Below, one piece after another: positions 9,890-19,072 of a stretch of 64,000 bases of DNA (positions are counted from its first letter, which is position 1; every line of letters begins with the position of its first letter). Where the stretch lies: positions 1,364,001 through 1,428,000 of the forward strand of contig CAWCNI010000002.1 of NCBI GenBank assembly GCA_963796915.1, written 5' to 3'. A program made the translations under genes and the position numbers. This stretch comes from JAENWD01 sp963796915 (GTDB lineage Bacteria > Acidobacteriota > Vicinamibacteria > Vicinamibacterales > JAENWD01). The notes below the pieces were generated by a model that was not told the origin of the DNA, searched no databases, and was given only the letters and a program-made list of their open reading frames with translations.

Positions 9890-10898
9890 TCACAGGCCCT
9901 TCTTCGCGAGCAGCAGCGCCAGATCGACGCAGCGGCTCGAGTAGCCCCATTCGTTGTCGTACCACGACATCACCTTGATGAAGTCGCCGTCCATCACCTT
10001 GGTGTAGGCGGAGTCGACGATCGACGAGAAGGCGTTGCCGCGGAAGTCGATCGACACCAGCGGCGCGTCTTCCACGTGCAGGATGCCCTTGAGCGGGCCG
10101 GCGGCCGCGGCACGAAACGCCGCGTTGACCTCGTCGGCCGTCGTCTTCTTGTTCAGTTCGGCGACCAGGTCGACGACCGAGACGTTGGCCGTCGGCACGC
10201 GCATGGCGATGCCATCCAGCTTGCCCTTCAACTCCGGCAGCACTTCGCCCACCGCCGAGGCCGCGCCGGTGGTGGTCGGGATGATCGAGAGCGCAGCCGC
10301 GCGGGCGCGCCGCAGGTCCTTGTGCGGGAGGTCGAGCAGCTGCTGGTCGTTCGTGTACGAGTGCACCGTCGTCATCCAGCCGCGCCGGATGCCGAAGGAC
10401 TCGTGCAGCACCTTGGCGAAGGGCGCCAGGCAGTTCGTCGTGCACGACGCGTTCGAGATGATGTGGTGCGTCTTCGGGTCGTATTTGTCGGCGTTGACGC
10501 CCATGACGACAGTGATGTCGGGCTTCTTGGCCGGCGCCGTGATGACCACCTTCTTGGCGCCCGCGGCCAGGTGCTTGGCGGCCGCGTCGCGATCGGTGAA
10601 CAGGCCCGTCGACTCGAAGACGATGTCCACGCCGAGGTCTTTCCAGGGCAGCTGGCCGGGATCGCGGACCGAGAGGACCTTGATCGTCTCGCCGGCCACC
10701 GAGATCGAGTCGCCGGAGGCCTTGACCTCCTGATGCAGGTTGCCGAGGATCGAGTCGGTACTTCAGCAGGTGCGCGAGGGTCTCGGTGCTGGTCAGGTCG
10801 TTGACCGCCACGAAGTCCAGATCGCTGTTGCCCAGCGCGGCCCTGAAAATGTTGCGGCCGATGCGGCCGAACCCGTTGATGCCGACTTTCAGACCCAT
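9890..10898 (-). CDS. gap: Glyceraldehyde-3-phosphate dehydrogenase, frameshifted
   Basis: Oxidises and phosphorylates glyceraldehyde-3-phosphate with NAD. The N-terminus (ATG at 10898; MGLKVGINGFGRIGRNIFRA, NAD-binding) reads to ...LAHLLKY, then the frame is lost. The rest resumes in another frame and carries active-site SNASCTTNCLAP, the phosphate-site YTNDQQLLD and SWYDNEWGYSS to the TGA at 9890. One extra base in the GG at 10757-10758 (plus strand) accounts for the break; removing it gives ...HLLKYDSILGN, the normal GAPDH sequence. Every other conserved residue seen is intact and this is the only gap gene visible, so a sequence or assembly error is more likely than gene decay. Promoter-proximal gene of the glycolytic operon. 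Confidence 0.9.
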
Positions 10899-10969
10899 GG
10901 ATGCCTGCCTCCGAGAGTGACGTGACGTGTCCGTGAAGAGCGCGTGAAACCTGTGGCTGTAAACCTCAG

Positions 10970-10999
10970 ATTGTACTGGGCCGGCTTGCGCACGGTCAA
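10970..10999 (-). promoter_or_regulatory. Sigma-70-type promoter for the gap operon
   Basis: On the minus strand TTGACC (10999-10994) and TACAAT (10975-10970) are separated by 18 nt, about 70 nt upstream of the gap ATG. It overlaps the divergent waaA promoter; the waaA -35 box lies inside the spacer of this one, so the two polymerase sites exclude each other. Confidence 0.6.
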
Positions 11000-11014
11000 A
11001 CCCGCGACTATACT
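10986..11014 (+). promoter_or_regulatory. Sigma-70-type promoter for the LPS core operon
   Basis: TTGCGC (10986-10991) and TATACT (11009-11014) with a 17-nt spacer, 55 nt before the waaA ATG. It is face-to-back with the gap promoter in a 171-nt divergent intergenic region. Confidence 0.6.
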
Positions 11015-11069
11015 CGGACCAGCGTAAACTGCACGGTTTACGCGTCCTGGCAGCATCCGCCGCCTTTCG

Positions 11070-12398
11070 ATGTACGCCCTTTACAACGCTCTGCTCGCCG
11101 TCGTCCTGGTGGTCGGCGCGCCGTGGTTCGCGTACCAGGCGCTGCGCCGGCAGAAGTACGTCGGGAGCGTGCGCGCGCGCCTCGGTCACCTGCCCGTTTC
11201 CTTCAACCTCGATGCCGAGCCCTCGCTCTGGATCCACGCGGTCTCTGTCGGCGAGGTCCTCGCCGCGCGGCCCATCGTCGAAGAGCTGAAGGTCCGGTAT
11301 CCCGGTTTTCGCCTGTTCGTGTCCACGACGACCGCCGCCGGCCAGAACCTGGCACGGCGGCAGTTGAGCGACGCCGACGCCGTCTTCTTCTTTCCGATCG
11401 ACTTCACGTGGGCGGTGCGTCGGGTGCTCGACAGGGCACGCCCGCGGCTGCTGGTGCTGGTGGAAGGGGAGATCTGGCCGAACGTGCTCCGGGAATGCCG
11501 GAAGCGCGGCGTGAAGACCGTGATCGTCAACGGCCGCGTGTCGTCACGATCGCTGGCGCGCTACCGCCTGATTCGCCCGCTGATGCGGCGCGTCCTCGCG
11601 GACCTCGACGCCTTGTGCATGCAGAGCGACGAAGCGGCGCGCCGGATTATCCAGAGCGGCGCGGATCCGTCCAGGGTGGTCGTCACCGGCAGCCTGAAGT
11701 TCGACGCGGCGAGCCTGCCGGGCCAGGGCGGCGGGCAGGGGCGCCCCCGCGAGCGCGTGCTGCGCTACTTCCGCGTGCCGCCGGAGCGCGTCGTGATCGT
11801 GGCGGGCAGCACGATGCGCGGCGAGGAGCTGGCGGTCCTGCGCGCGTTCCGCCGGGTGAAGCACACGCTGCCTCACGCGCTGCTGGTGCTGGCCCCGCGC
11901 CATCAGGACCGCTTCACCGAGGCGCAACACATCGCGCGCGGCGAAGGCTTCGCCACGATGCGCCGCACCGATCTCGCCGTGGACGCGGATCCGTCCTGCG
12001 ACGTGGTGATTCTCGACACCATCGGCGAGCTGGCGGCTCTCTACCAGCTGGCGACTGTCGCCTTCGTCGGCGGCAGTCTCGTGCCGACCGGTGGGCACAA
12101 TATTCTGGAACCGGCGGTGCACGGACGCCCCATCGTGTTCGGCCCGTCGATGTCCAACTTCGCCGAGATCGCCGACCTGTTCCTGGCCCACGGCGCGGCC
12201 GTTCAGGTGGCCAGCGACCTCGAGCTCGAATCGACGCTCGGCACGCTCATCGCCGATCCTGTCCGCCGCGCGGCGCTCGGCGCCGCGGCGCGGGCGCTGG
12301 TCGACGCCAATCGTGGCGCGACGGCTCGCACGCTCGACGTCATCGCCTCGCTGCTGCCCCGGCCCGCTGTCGTGCGGCCGTTCCGCCGGGTGCACTGA
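11070..12398 (+). CDS. waaA: Kdo transferase (3-deoxy-D-manno-octulosonic acid transferase)
   Basis: Adds Kdo from CMP-Kdo to lipid IVA at the inner membrane, joining lipid A to the core. The 442-residue protein has the family N-terminal membrane anchor (first about 20 residues), WIHAVSVGEVLAA with the conserved acidic catalytic region, LFVSTTTAAGQNLA, VEGEIWPNVL, and the CMP-Kdo-site motif GGHNILEPAVHGRP near residue 345. First gene of an eight-gene plus-strand operon for lipid A and inner core assembly, under its own promoter. Confidence 0.95.
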   Translation: MYALYNALLAVVLVVGAPWFAYQALRRQKYVGSVRARLGHLPVSFNLDAEPSLWIHAVSVGEVLAARPIVEELKVRYPGFRLFVSTTTAAGQNLARRQLSDADAVFFFPIDFTWAVRRVLDRARPRLLVLVEGEIWPNVLRECRKRGVKTVIVNGRVSSRSLARYRLIRPLMRRVLADLDALCMQSDEAARRIIQSGADPSRVVVTGSLKFDAASLPGQGGGQGRPRERVLRYFRVPPERVVIVAGSTMRGEELAVLRAFRRVKHTLPHALLVLAPRHQDRFTEAQHIARGEGFATMRRTDLAVDADPSCDVVILDTIGELAALYQLATVAFVGGSLVPTGGHNILEPAVHGRPIVFGPSMSNFAEIADLFLAHGAAVQVASDLELESTLGTLIADPVRRAALGAAARALVDANRGATARTLDVIASLLPRPAVVRPFRRVH

Positions 12399-12433
12399 CC
12401 AGTGCCTCTCCGACGCCGCGGCGCGTCCACGCC

Positions 12434-13447
12434 GTGCTGACGATGGCCGGGCGGCTCTACGCCATCGGGGCCCGGCTCCGCCGCGACGCCGCCCGCGGCG
12501 AGGGTGCGCGCCTTCAGCGGCCGGTGGTCAGCGTCGGCAATCTCGCCATGGGCGGCACCGGCAAGACCCCGCTCGTCGCGTACGTGGCGCGCCTGCTCCA
12601 GGACGCGGGTCAGCGGCCGTCGATTCTCAGTCGCGGCTACGCGCGGACGCGGCCCGACGACGGCGTGACGGTGGTGAGCGACGGCGTGCGGCTGCGTGCC
12701 GACATCGAGCGGGCTGGCGACGAGCCGCTCATGCTCGCCCGACGCCTCCCGCGCGTGCCGGTGCTCGTCTCCCCAAACCGCTACCTCGCCGGCCTGCTGG
12801 CCGAGCGTCACCTCGGCGTCACCGTCCACATCCTCGACGACGGCTTCCAGCATCTTGGCCTGGCGCGCGATGTCGACCTGCTCATCGTCGATCCGGCGGA
12901 CCTGCAGCGGCCGCGCGTGCTGCCCGCCGGGCGACTTCGGGAATCTGCCGACGCGGCGCGGCACGCGCACGCGCTGCTCATCACGGGATCCGACGACGAT
13001 CCGCAGGCGGTCGCCGACAGATATGGCGTCGGCCGGGGATTTTCATTGATCCGGGAAGTCGGGCCCGCCCTCGAGGACCGCCCGGACGGCATGGAGGTCG
13101 TGCCGCGCGGGACCCGTGTCCTGATCGTCTCGGGGATCGCGCATCCGGCGCGCTTCGAGCAGGAGGCGAGGGAGGCGGGCTTCGACGTCGCGGGCACGCA
13201 GGCGTTTCGCGACCACCACCCGTTCTCGCCGGCAGACGTCGCGGACATCGCGCGCCGGGCGGCGGGCGCCCGCGCCGATCTCGTGCTGACGACGGAGAAG
13301 GACCTGATGCGGCTGCTGCCGCTCAGGCCGTGGCCATTCCGCGTCGCGGTGCGGCCGCTCTCCGTGCGCGTCGAGCCGTCGTCATTTGGCGAGTGGCTGC
13401 TCGGGCAGTTGCCGCGCGGCAGCCAGACTGCGGGCGTGCCGGCATGA
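12434..13447 (+). CDS. lpxK: Tetraacyldisaccharide 4'-kinase
   Basis: Phosphorylates the 4' position of the lipid A disaccharide at the inner membrane. The protein, about 337 residues, has the LpxK P-loop in VVSVGNLAMGGTGKTPLVAY, SRGYART, and DDGFQHLGLARDVDLLIVD. The GTG at 12434 was chosen because VLTMAGRLYAIGARLRRD aligns with the usual short N-terminus; an ATG at 12443 is equally possible. No clear Shine-Dalgarno precedes either. The 3' end overlaps the next gene by 4 nt (ATGA), indicating translational coupling. Confidence 0.92.
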   Translation: MLTMAGRLYAIGARLRRDAARGEGARLQRPVVSVGNLAMGGTGKTPLVAYVARLLQDAGQRPSILSRGYARTRPDDGVTVVSDGVRLRADIERAGDEPLMLARRLPRVPVLVSPNRYLAGLLAERHLGVTVHILDDGFQHLGLARDVDLLIVDPADLQRPRVLPAGRLRESADAARHAHALLITGSDDDPQAVADRYGVGRGFSLIREVGPALEDRPDGMEVVPRGTRVLIVSGIAHPARFEQEAREAGFDVAGTQAFRDHHPFSPADVADIARRAAGARADLVLTTEKDLMRLLPLRPWPFRVAVRPLSVRVEPSSFGEWLLGQLPRGSQTAGVPA

Positions 13448-14386
13448 GCGGCGTCAGGCACCGTCTCGAGCACCTGGCCGTGACGGCGGTACGCGGCGTG
13501 ATGCGCGTGCTGCCGGCGCCGGCCGTCCGGGCGATCGGATCGAGCGTCGGACTGGCGTTCTACGCGCTCGATCGTGTGCACCGCGAGGTGGCCGACACGA
13601 ATCTCGCCACGGCGTTTCCCAAGCGCAGCCCGAAGGAGCGCCGTCAGATCACGCGCGCGATGTTCATGCACTTCGGACGCCTCCTGTTCGAGCTGCTTCG
13701 GTTCTCGACGTTCGGGCCCGAAGGCATGCGCAAACGCCTCGAGTTCGAGGGCGAGGAACGGGCGCGGGCCGCGTACGCGCAAGGCAAGGGCGTCCTGTTT
13801 TTCACCGGCCACTTCGGCTACTGGGAGATTCAGGCGATCGGACATGCCCTCGAGGTGCAGCCGGTCGGCGTGCTCGCGCGCGCGCTGGACAACCCGATGC
13901 TCAATGCCCTGCTCGAAGAGGTGCGAGGCAAGACGGGCAACTACGTCATCTACCGGCAGGGTGCGGTGCGCAAGGTGCTTCGGGCGCTCGCGAGCGGCCA
14001 GGGCGTCGCGATGCTGATCGACCAGCACCTGCACAGCCCCGACGCCATCTACGTCGATTTCTTCGAGCGGCCCGCCGCGACGACGTCCATGCTTGCGGCC
14101 CTGGCGCTGCGCACCGGCGCTCCCGTGCTCCCGGTGTTCGCGCTGCCCGCAGGGAGCGGCCGTTATCGCCTGATCTACGAGCACCCCGTCGCGCCGCCGG
14201 ACGCTGACTCGCCCGATGCCATTCGCGAGTTCACGCAGCGGTGCACCGACGTCCTCGAGATGTACGTGCGCCGGTACCCGTCGGTACTGGCTGTGGATGC
14301 ACCGCCGCTGGCGCGACGCGCCCCTGCCCGAGGAAACGCCCGGGATGTTTCCGCATGCCCGGCCGGATCCCGAGGTGGTCGAGTGA
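13444..14386 (+). CDS. Lipid A acyltransferase (LpxL/HtrB type), frameshifted near 3' end
   Basis: Transfers a secondary acyl chain to lipid A. Residues 1-279 read normally: N-terminal amphipathic region, catalytic FTGHFGYWEIQ (H-x4-E), LIDQHLHSPD, and RRYPS. After that the current frame runs without a stop straight into waaF and would give a 670-residue acyltransferase-heptosyltransferase fusion. A neighbouring frame instead continues with YWLWMHRRWRDAPLPEE, the typical C-terminus of this family, and stops at TGA 14384-14386, which overlaps the waaF GTG. Dropping one G of the GG at 14283-14284 restores that ending. I therefore treat the fusion as an artefact of a 1-base insertion. Confidence 0.88.
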
Positions 14387-15456
14387 CGCGACTCGTCGTC
14401 TTCGCGCCGAACTGGCTCGGCGACCTGGTCATGGCGCTGCCGGCCATTGCGAGTCTGCGCCAATGGCACCCGGAGGCTCACCTGACAGTCGCCGCGCGGC
14501 GCTCCGTGGCGCCGATCGTGCCGATGCTGGACGGCGTGAACGACGTCCTCCCGCTCGAGGCGCGCCGCGGCTGGCGCGCGCTGACGCAGCTCGACGCCGA
14601 CGCGCGGCGTCTGGCCGACGGCCGTTACGACGCCGCTGTCCTGCTGCCGAACTCGTTCCATTCGGCGCTGCTGGTGCGGCGGGCGCGCGTTCCCGAGCGC
14701 TGGGGCTATCGCGCCGACTGGCGGGGACCGCTCCTGACCCGGGCGATTGCGCGACCGCGCGGCTCGCTCCATCAGGCCGAGTACTACCTGGCCTTGACCA
14801 CCGCCCTCGGCGCACCGCCGGTGCCGTTGACGGCGTCGATTCCGGTGTCTGACGCCGTCCGTCAAGCGGCGGCCGCGCGACTCCGTGAAGCAGGCTGGTC
14901 GGGGGGCGCGATCGCGGTGTTTGCGCCCGGCGCGGCGTTCGGGCCGGCGAAGCGCTGGCCGCCGGCGCGCGTCGCTGCGCTTGCCGCAGCCCTGGCGCGC
15001 GGACGCGGACTGACGCCGGTCGTCGTCGGTGCCCCTAATGACGCTGCAACCGCTACCGAGGTGCTTGCCGCGTACGAGCAGCAGGCGCCCGGCGCATCAC
15101 TGCCGGCGCTCGTGAATCTGACCGGACGCACCGATCTTCCCGAGCTCGCCGGCGTGCTGGCGCAAGCGGCCGTCGTCGTGTCGAACGATTCCGGCGCGAT
15201 GCACCTGGCCGGCGCCGTCGGCGCGCCGGTCGTCGCCGTGTTCGGGCCGACCGATCACCATCGCACCGCGCCGCTGCTGGCGTCTCCCGCCAGCCAGCGC
15301 GCCATCGTCGTCGGCGAGGCCTGGTGCCGGCCGTGCGGGTTGCGGACCTGTCCCATCGATCACCGCTGCATGAAAAGCATCGGGGTGGAGCGCGTCGAGG
15401 ATGAAGTGCGCCGCCTGCTGTCGGTGCAGCGCGCGCGAGCCGGAGGGCGGGCATGA
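14383..15456 (+). CDS. waaF: LPS heptosyltransferase II
   Basis: GT9-family enzyme that adds heptose to the inner core of LPS from ADP-heptose. The GTG at 14383 starts VTRLVVFAPNWLGDLVMALP, the family N-terminus, and overlaps the corrected acyltransferase stop by 4 nt. Other family signatures are VFAPGAAFGPAKRWPP (nucleotide-sugar site), VVSNDSGAMHLAGAVGAPVVAVFGPTD and the Cys-rich CRPCGLRTCPIDHRCM near the C-terminus. Length 357 residues is normal. It overlaps gmhB by 4 nt. Confidence 0.92.
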   Translation: MTRLVVFAPNWLGDLVMALPAIASLRQWHPEAHLTVAARRSVAPIVPMLDGVNDVLPLEARRGWRALTQLDADARRLADGRYDAAVLLPNSFHSALLVRRARVPERWGYRADWRGPLLTRAIARPRGSLHQAEYYLALTTALGAPPVPLTASIPVSDAVRQAAAARLREAGWSGGAIAVFAPGAAFGPAKRWPPARVAALAAALARGRGLTPVVVGAPNDAATATEVLAAYEQQAPGASLPALVNLTGRTDLPELAGVLAQAAVVVSNDSGAMHLAGAVGAPVVAVFGPTDHHRTAPLLASPASQRAIVVGEAWCRPCGLRTCPIDHRCMKSIGVERVEDEVRRLLSVQRARAGGRA

Positions 15457-16037
15457 GGCCGGCGGTGTTCCTCGACCGCGATGGCACGCTCATCGAAGAG
15501 CGCGGCTACCTGGGTGGGCTCGAACAGATCGCGCTGTTCCCGTGGACGATCGACGCGCTGAGGCGGCTGAAGCGCGCCGGCTACGCCCTGGTCGTCGTCA
15601 CCAACCAGGCCGGCGTGGCGCGCGGGTACTTCGACGAGCCCTTTGTCCGCGAGGCGCATCGGCACCTGGCGTCGCTGCTGGCCGAAGGCGGAATCGCGAT
15701 GGACGGATACTATTACTGTCCGCATCATCCCGACGGGACAGTCCCTGAGTACCGGCAGTCCTGTCACTGCCGGAAGCCGGGCCCGGGGATGATCGAGGCG
15801 GCGGCCCGCGACCTGTCGCTCGACGTCGCCCGCTCGTTTGTCGTCGGCGACAAATGGCTGGACGTCGGGCTGGCAGTCAACGCCGGCGCTCGAGGGATTC
15901 TGGTGCGCACGGGCTACGGCGCCCGCATCGAGACCGATCCGCCGACCGGCGTGACAGCGTTCGGCATTGTGGACACCCTGCTCGACGCGGCGGACGTGAT
16001 CGTGCGCGCGGGCACACTGGAACCGTTGAATGGCTGA
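15453..16037 (+). CDS. gmhB: D-glycero-D-manno-heptose 1,7-bisphosphate 7-phosphatase
   Basis: HAD-superfamily phosphatase that removes the 7-phosphate in ADP-heptose synthesis. The 194-residue protein has the catalytic FLDRDGTLIEE (Asp8 and Asp10), VVTNQAGVARGYF, the zinc-binding loop CPHHPDGTVPEYRQSCHC and VGDKWLDVGLAVNAG. It lies between waaF and hldE1 with overlaps on both sides, exactly in its pathway context. Confidence 0.93.
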   Translation: MRPAVFLDRDGTLIEERGYLGGLEQIALFPWTIDALRRLKRAGYALVVVTNQAGVARGYFDEPFVREAHRHLASLLAEGGIAMDGYYYCPHHPDGTVPEYRQSCHCRKPGPGMIEAAARDLSLDVARSFVVGDKWLDVGLAVNAGARGILVRTGYGARIETDPPTGVTAFGIVDTLLDAADVIVRAGTLEPLNG

Positions 16038-17082
16038 TCGCGCCCGACAAGACCCGCCGCTGACGGCGTCCCGTCTCCACGATCTGGTCGACGCCTTCGC
16101 CGACCGGCGGGTGGTCGTCGTGGGCGACGTCCTCGCGGACGAGTTCATTTACGGACGCGTGGAGCGCGTGTCCCGCGAGGCTCCCGTCCTCATCCTGCGC
16201 TACGACCAGACGATCCTGCTGCCCGGCGGCGCCGGCAACGCGGCCAACAACGTGGCGTCCCTTGGCGGATCCGTGTCGCTTGCCGCGCGCGTCGGCCGCG
16301 ACGACAGCGGCCGTCGGCTCGTGGCGAGCCTGCCGCGACGCATCAGCCGTGCCGCCCTCGTCAGGCCGCGCGGCTACCATACGCCCGTCAAGACGCGCAT
16401 TCTGGCGGGAGGCATTCATTCGGCGAAGCAACAGGTTGTCCGCATCGATCGGATTCTCTCCGCGGGCGCCGACGCGGCAACAGCGCGCGCCGTCCTCGAG
16501 GCCGCGATCGACGTGCTGCCCGGCGCCGACGCGGTGCTGGTGTCCGACTACGGCTCCGGCCTCATCACGCCGGCGCTGGTCGCAGCGCTCCAGGCGGCTG
16601 CGAAACGCCTGTCCCGCGGACGGCGAGTGCCGATCCTGCTCGACTCGCGCCACGACACGTTGAGCTATCGAGGGTTGACCGCGTGCACGCCGAACGAGTC
16701 AGAGGTGGAACAACTCCTGGGCGTGGACATCGACGATGACCAGGATCAGCTCGAGCGGGCCGGCCGGTCGGTGTTGACGCGCACGAAGATGGAAGCCGTG
16801 CTCGTCACGCGGGGCAGTCGCGGGATGGCGCTGTTCGAGGCCGCGCAGCCGACGCGGCATATCCCGATCTTCGGGCCCGACGAAATCGCCGACGTCACCG
16901 GCGCCGGGGACACCGTGATTGCCACGCTGACGCTGGCCCTGTCGGCGGGCGCCACGTTCTACGAAGCGGCCAGGCTGGCCAACTACGCCGGTGGTCTCGT
17001 CGTGATGAAGCGCGGCACGGCGACAGTCGCTCCGGCGGAGTTGAAGGCGGCGATCGCCGCCGACCTGGGGCGGCGCGCCTGA
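16030..17082 (+). CDS. hldE1 (rfaE1): D-glycero-beta-D-manno-heptose-7-phosphate kinase
   Basis: PfkB/ribokinase-family enzyme that phosphorylates heptose-7-phosphate at C1 for ADP-heptose synthesis. At 350 residues it corresponds to domain I of HldE. It shows VVVVGDVLADEFIYG, substrate-binding LLPGGAGNAANNVASLGG and the ATP/anion-hole motif DVTGAGDTVIATLTLAL with the catalytic Asp. The nucleotidyltransferase domain is encoded by the next gene; the TGATG junction at 17080-17084 couples the two halves. Confidence 0.93.
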   Translation: MADRARQDPPLTASRLHDLVDAFADRRVVVVGDVLADEFIYGRVERVSREAPVLILRYDQTILLPGGAGNAANNVASLGGSVSLAARVGRDDSGRRLVASLPRRISRAALVRPRGYHTPVKTRILAGGIHSAKQQVVRIDRILSAGADAATARAVLEAAIDVLPGADAVLVSDYGSGLITPALVAALQAAAKRLSRGRRVPILLDSRHDTLSYRGLTACTPNESEVEQLLGVDIDDDQDQLERAGRSVLTRTKMEAVLVTRGSRGMALFEAAQPTRHIPIFGPDEIADVTGAGDTVIATLTLALSAGATFYEAARLANYAGGLVVMKRGTATVAPAELKAAIAADLGRRA

Positions 17083-17546
17083 TGCCCGTGGTGACGCTGG
17101 CGGAGCTCGAGCACCTGGTGGCCGCCGATCGCGCAGCGGGGAGGTCGACAGGTTTCGCCAACGGCGTCTTCGATCTGCTGCACGTCGGTCACGTGCGCTA
17201 CCTGCAGGGCGCGGCGTCGCAGGCCGACCGGCTGATCGTCGCCGTGAACAGCGACGATTCGGTGCGGCGGCTCAAAGGCCCGGGCCGGCCGATTCTGGAC
17301 CAGCACGCGCGCGCCGAACTGGTCGCCGCACTCCGCGGGGTGGACTACGTCGTCATCTTCGACGAGCCCACTGTCACGCCACTGCTCGAACGGCTGCGGC
17401 CGGAGGTCCACTGCAAGGGGACCGACTACACCGTCGAGACCGTGCCCGAGCGGGCGACAGTGCAGGCGTACGGCGGCCGCACCGCCATCTGCGGCGACCC
17501 GAAGGATCATGCCACCCGCGATCTGATTGCGAGGATCGCCGGGTGA
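17082..17546 (+). CDS. hldE2 (rfaE2): D-glycero-beta-D-manno-heptose 1-phosphate adenylyltransferase
   Basis: Forms ADP-heptose from ATP and heptose-1-phosphate. The 154-residue protein is a stand-alone domain II of HldE with the nucleotidyltransferase signature TGFANGVFDLLHVGHVRYL (HxGH) and KGTDYTVETVPE. It overlaps hldE1 by one base and waaC by 4 nt. The split arrangement of HldE is common outside Enterobacteria. Confidence 0.94.
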   Translation: MPVVTLAELEHLVAADRAAGRSTGFANGVFDLLHVGHVRYLQGAASQADRLIVAVNSDDSVRRLKGPGRPILDQHARAELVAALRGVDYVVIFDEPTVTPLLERLRPEVHCKGTDYTVETVPERATVQAYGGRTAICGDPKDHATRDLIARIAG

Positions 17547-18523
17547 GAGTGCTGGTGGTTCGGCTCGGCGCCATGGGAGACATCGTCCACACGGTGCCGG
17601 CTGTCGCTGCACTCAGGGCCGCGCTGCCCGGCACGGCGTTCGACTGGCTCGTCGAACGGCGGCATCGCGCCGTGCTGGACGCGTTTTCGCTCGACGTCAC
17701 CCCGATCGAGATCGATCCGTCGAAGTCGTGGGCCGAGACTGTCAGGATCGTGCGCGCGCTTCGCGCGCGTGCCTACGACGTCGCTGTCGATTTCCAGGGC
17801 CTGCTGAAATCGGCGGTGCTGGCCCGGCTGAGCGGCGCGCGCCGGGTGGTCGGTTTCGCGCGCGCGGCACTCCGCGAGCCGATGGCCGCCGCGTTCTACA
17901 CGGAGACTGTCGATCCCGGCGCAGGCCGTCACGTGATCGACAAGAACGTCGCGCTGGCCCGTCACCTTGGCGTGACCGACGACGCGATTCACCTGCCGCT
18001 GGCGCCGTCAGCCGAAACCGCTCCCGCCGGACCCTACGCCGCGCTGAACGCCGGCGCGGGCTGGCCGAACAAGCAGTGGGACCCGTCGCGCTTCGGCGCG
18101 CTGGCCTCGTGGATCCGGCAGACGCACGGCGTGCCGTCGCTGGTGACGTGGGGACCGGGCGAGGAAGCGCTCGCCGCGCGGGTCATCGCGGCGTCGGACG
18201 GCGCAGCGAGCCTGGCGCCCGCGACGACGCCAGCCGGCCTGCTGGCGTTGATGGGGAAGGCGGCGATCGTGGTCTCCGGCGATACCGGCCCGATTCACCT
18301 CGCGGCCGCCGCGGGCGCGCCGATTGTCGGGATCTACGGGCCGACAGATCCCGCCCGCAACGGGCCGTGGTCGCCGCGTGACGTCACAGTCTCGCGGTTC
18401 GCTGAGTGTGAGTGCCATCACAAGCGACGCTGTCAGCGCGCGACGCGGTGCCTCGATGACATCGCCGTGAGCGAAGTCGCGGCCGCGGTGTCGAGGCGGC
18501 TTGCGGACCGGCAGGTGAGATGA
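17543..18523 (+). CDS. waaC: LPS heptosyltransferase I
   Basis: GT9-family enzyme that adds the first heptose to Kdo. The 326-residue protein begins MRVLVVRLGAMGDIVHTVPAV, the WaaC N-terminus, with DVAVDFQGLLKSAVLARLSG, an ALNAGAGWPNKQW nucleotide-sugar region and SGDTGPIHLAAAAGAPIVGIYGPTDP. The C-terminus has CECHHKRRCQRATRC. Pathway order after hldE2 supports the call over a generic GT9 enzyme. Confidence 0.9.
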   Translation: MRVLVVRLGAMGDIVHTVPAVAALRAALPGTAFDWLVERRHRAVLDAFSLDVTPIEIDPSKSWAETVRIVRALRARAYDVAVDFQGLLKSAVLARLSGARRVVGFARAALREPMAAAFYTETVDPGAGRHVIDKNVALARHLGVTDDAIHLPLAPSAETAPAGPYAALNAGAGWPNKQWDPSRFGALASWIRQTHGVPSLVTWGPGEEALAARVIAASDGAASLAPATTPAGLLALMGKAAIVVSGDTGPIHLAAAAGAPIVGIYGPTDPARNGPWSPRDVTVSRFAECECHHKRRCQRATRCLDDIAVSEVAAAVSRRLADRQVR

Positions 18524-18524
18524 G

Positions 18525-19040
18525 ATGTCGCTGAGTGCTGTCCTCGCGCGTCGTCGCGTCACGATCGGGTTCGTCTGCGCCGTGGTCGTCGTGTGGTTCG
18601 CGTCGCCGACGAAGTCGTCGCTGGTGGCCGGCGCCCTGGTCGGAGTCGCTGGCGAAGCGATTCGACTGTGGGCGGCAGGTCACCTCGAAAAGAGCAGCGA
18701 GGTGACCTCGTCGGGTCCGTACCGGTTTACGCGCCACCCGCTCTACGTCGGGTCGTCGGTGATGGCCGCGGGCGTGGCGATTGGCTGCCGGTCGTGGGTG
18801 GTGGCCCTGGTGGTGCTGCTCTACATGGGGACTACGCTCGCGGCCGCAGTGAGGACCGAGGAGGCGTTCCTGCGCGGGCGGTTCGGCGACGCCTACGACG
18901 CCTATGCCGAGGCGCGCGGACCGCAGGTGGCGCGAGCGTTCAGCCTGGCTCGGGCCTGGCGGAACCGCGAATACCGCGCGATGGCCGGCCTGGCGGGCTT
19001 TCTGCTGCTCCTGCTGGGAAAAATGACCTTGTGGCGCTGA
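18525..19040 (+). CDS. Isoprenylcysteine carboxyl methyltransferase-like membrane protein
   Basis: A 171-residue protein with about four hydrophobic helices and the ICMT/PEMT methyltransferase signature GPYRFTRHPLYVGSSVMAAG followed by RTEEAFLRGRFGDAYDAYAEA, in which the acidic residues and His-Pro belong to the SAM-binding pocket of this membrane family. Bacterial members methylate diverse lipids or small molecules; the substrate is unknown. It begins 1 nt after waaC and probably ends the LPS operon, so a lipid substrate is plausible but unproven. Confidence 0.75.
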   Translation: MSLSAVLARRRVTIGFVCAVVVVWFASPTKSSLVAGALVGVAGEAIRLWAAGHLEKSSEVTSSGPYRFTRHPLYVGSSVMAAGVAIGCRSWVVALVVLLYMGTTLAAAVRTEEAFLRGRFGDAYDAYAEARGPQVARAFSLARAWRNREYRAMAGLAGFLLLLLGKMTLWR

Positions 19041-19072
19041 GAGCGGACGCCGGTCACAGGCCCTTCGCACGT

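Noticed and set aside
10738..10765. Programmed ribosomal frameshift in gap, lpxL-like and FG-GAP genes
   Set aside because: The shared word lies on opposite strands relative to the coding direction, and no slippery run or pseudoknot was seen.
12091..13440. Long open frames overlapping waaA and lpxK in other phases
   Set aside because: Arg/Pro/Ala-rich translations are typical of GC-rich shadow frames; the annotated genes carry all the conserved motifs.
13444..15456. A genuine acyltransferase-heptosyltransferase fusion protein
   Set aside because: The canonical acyltransferase C-terminus and a GTGA stop-start overlap are present in the neighbouring frame; a single inserted base explains the join.
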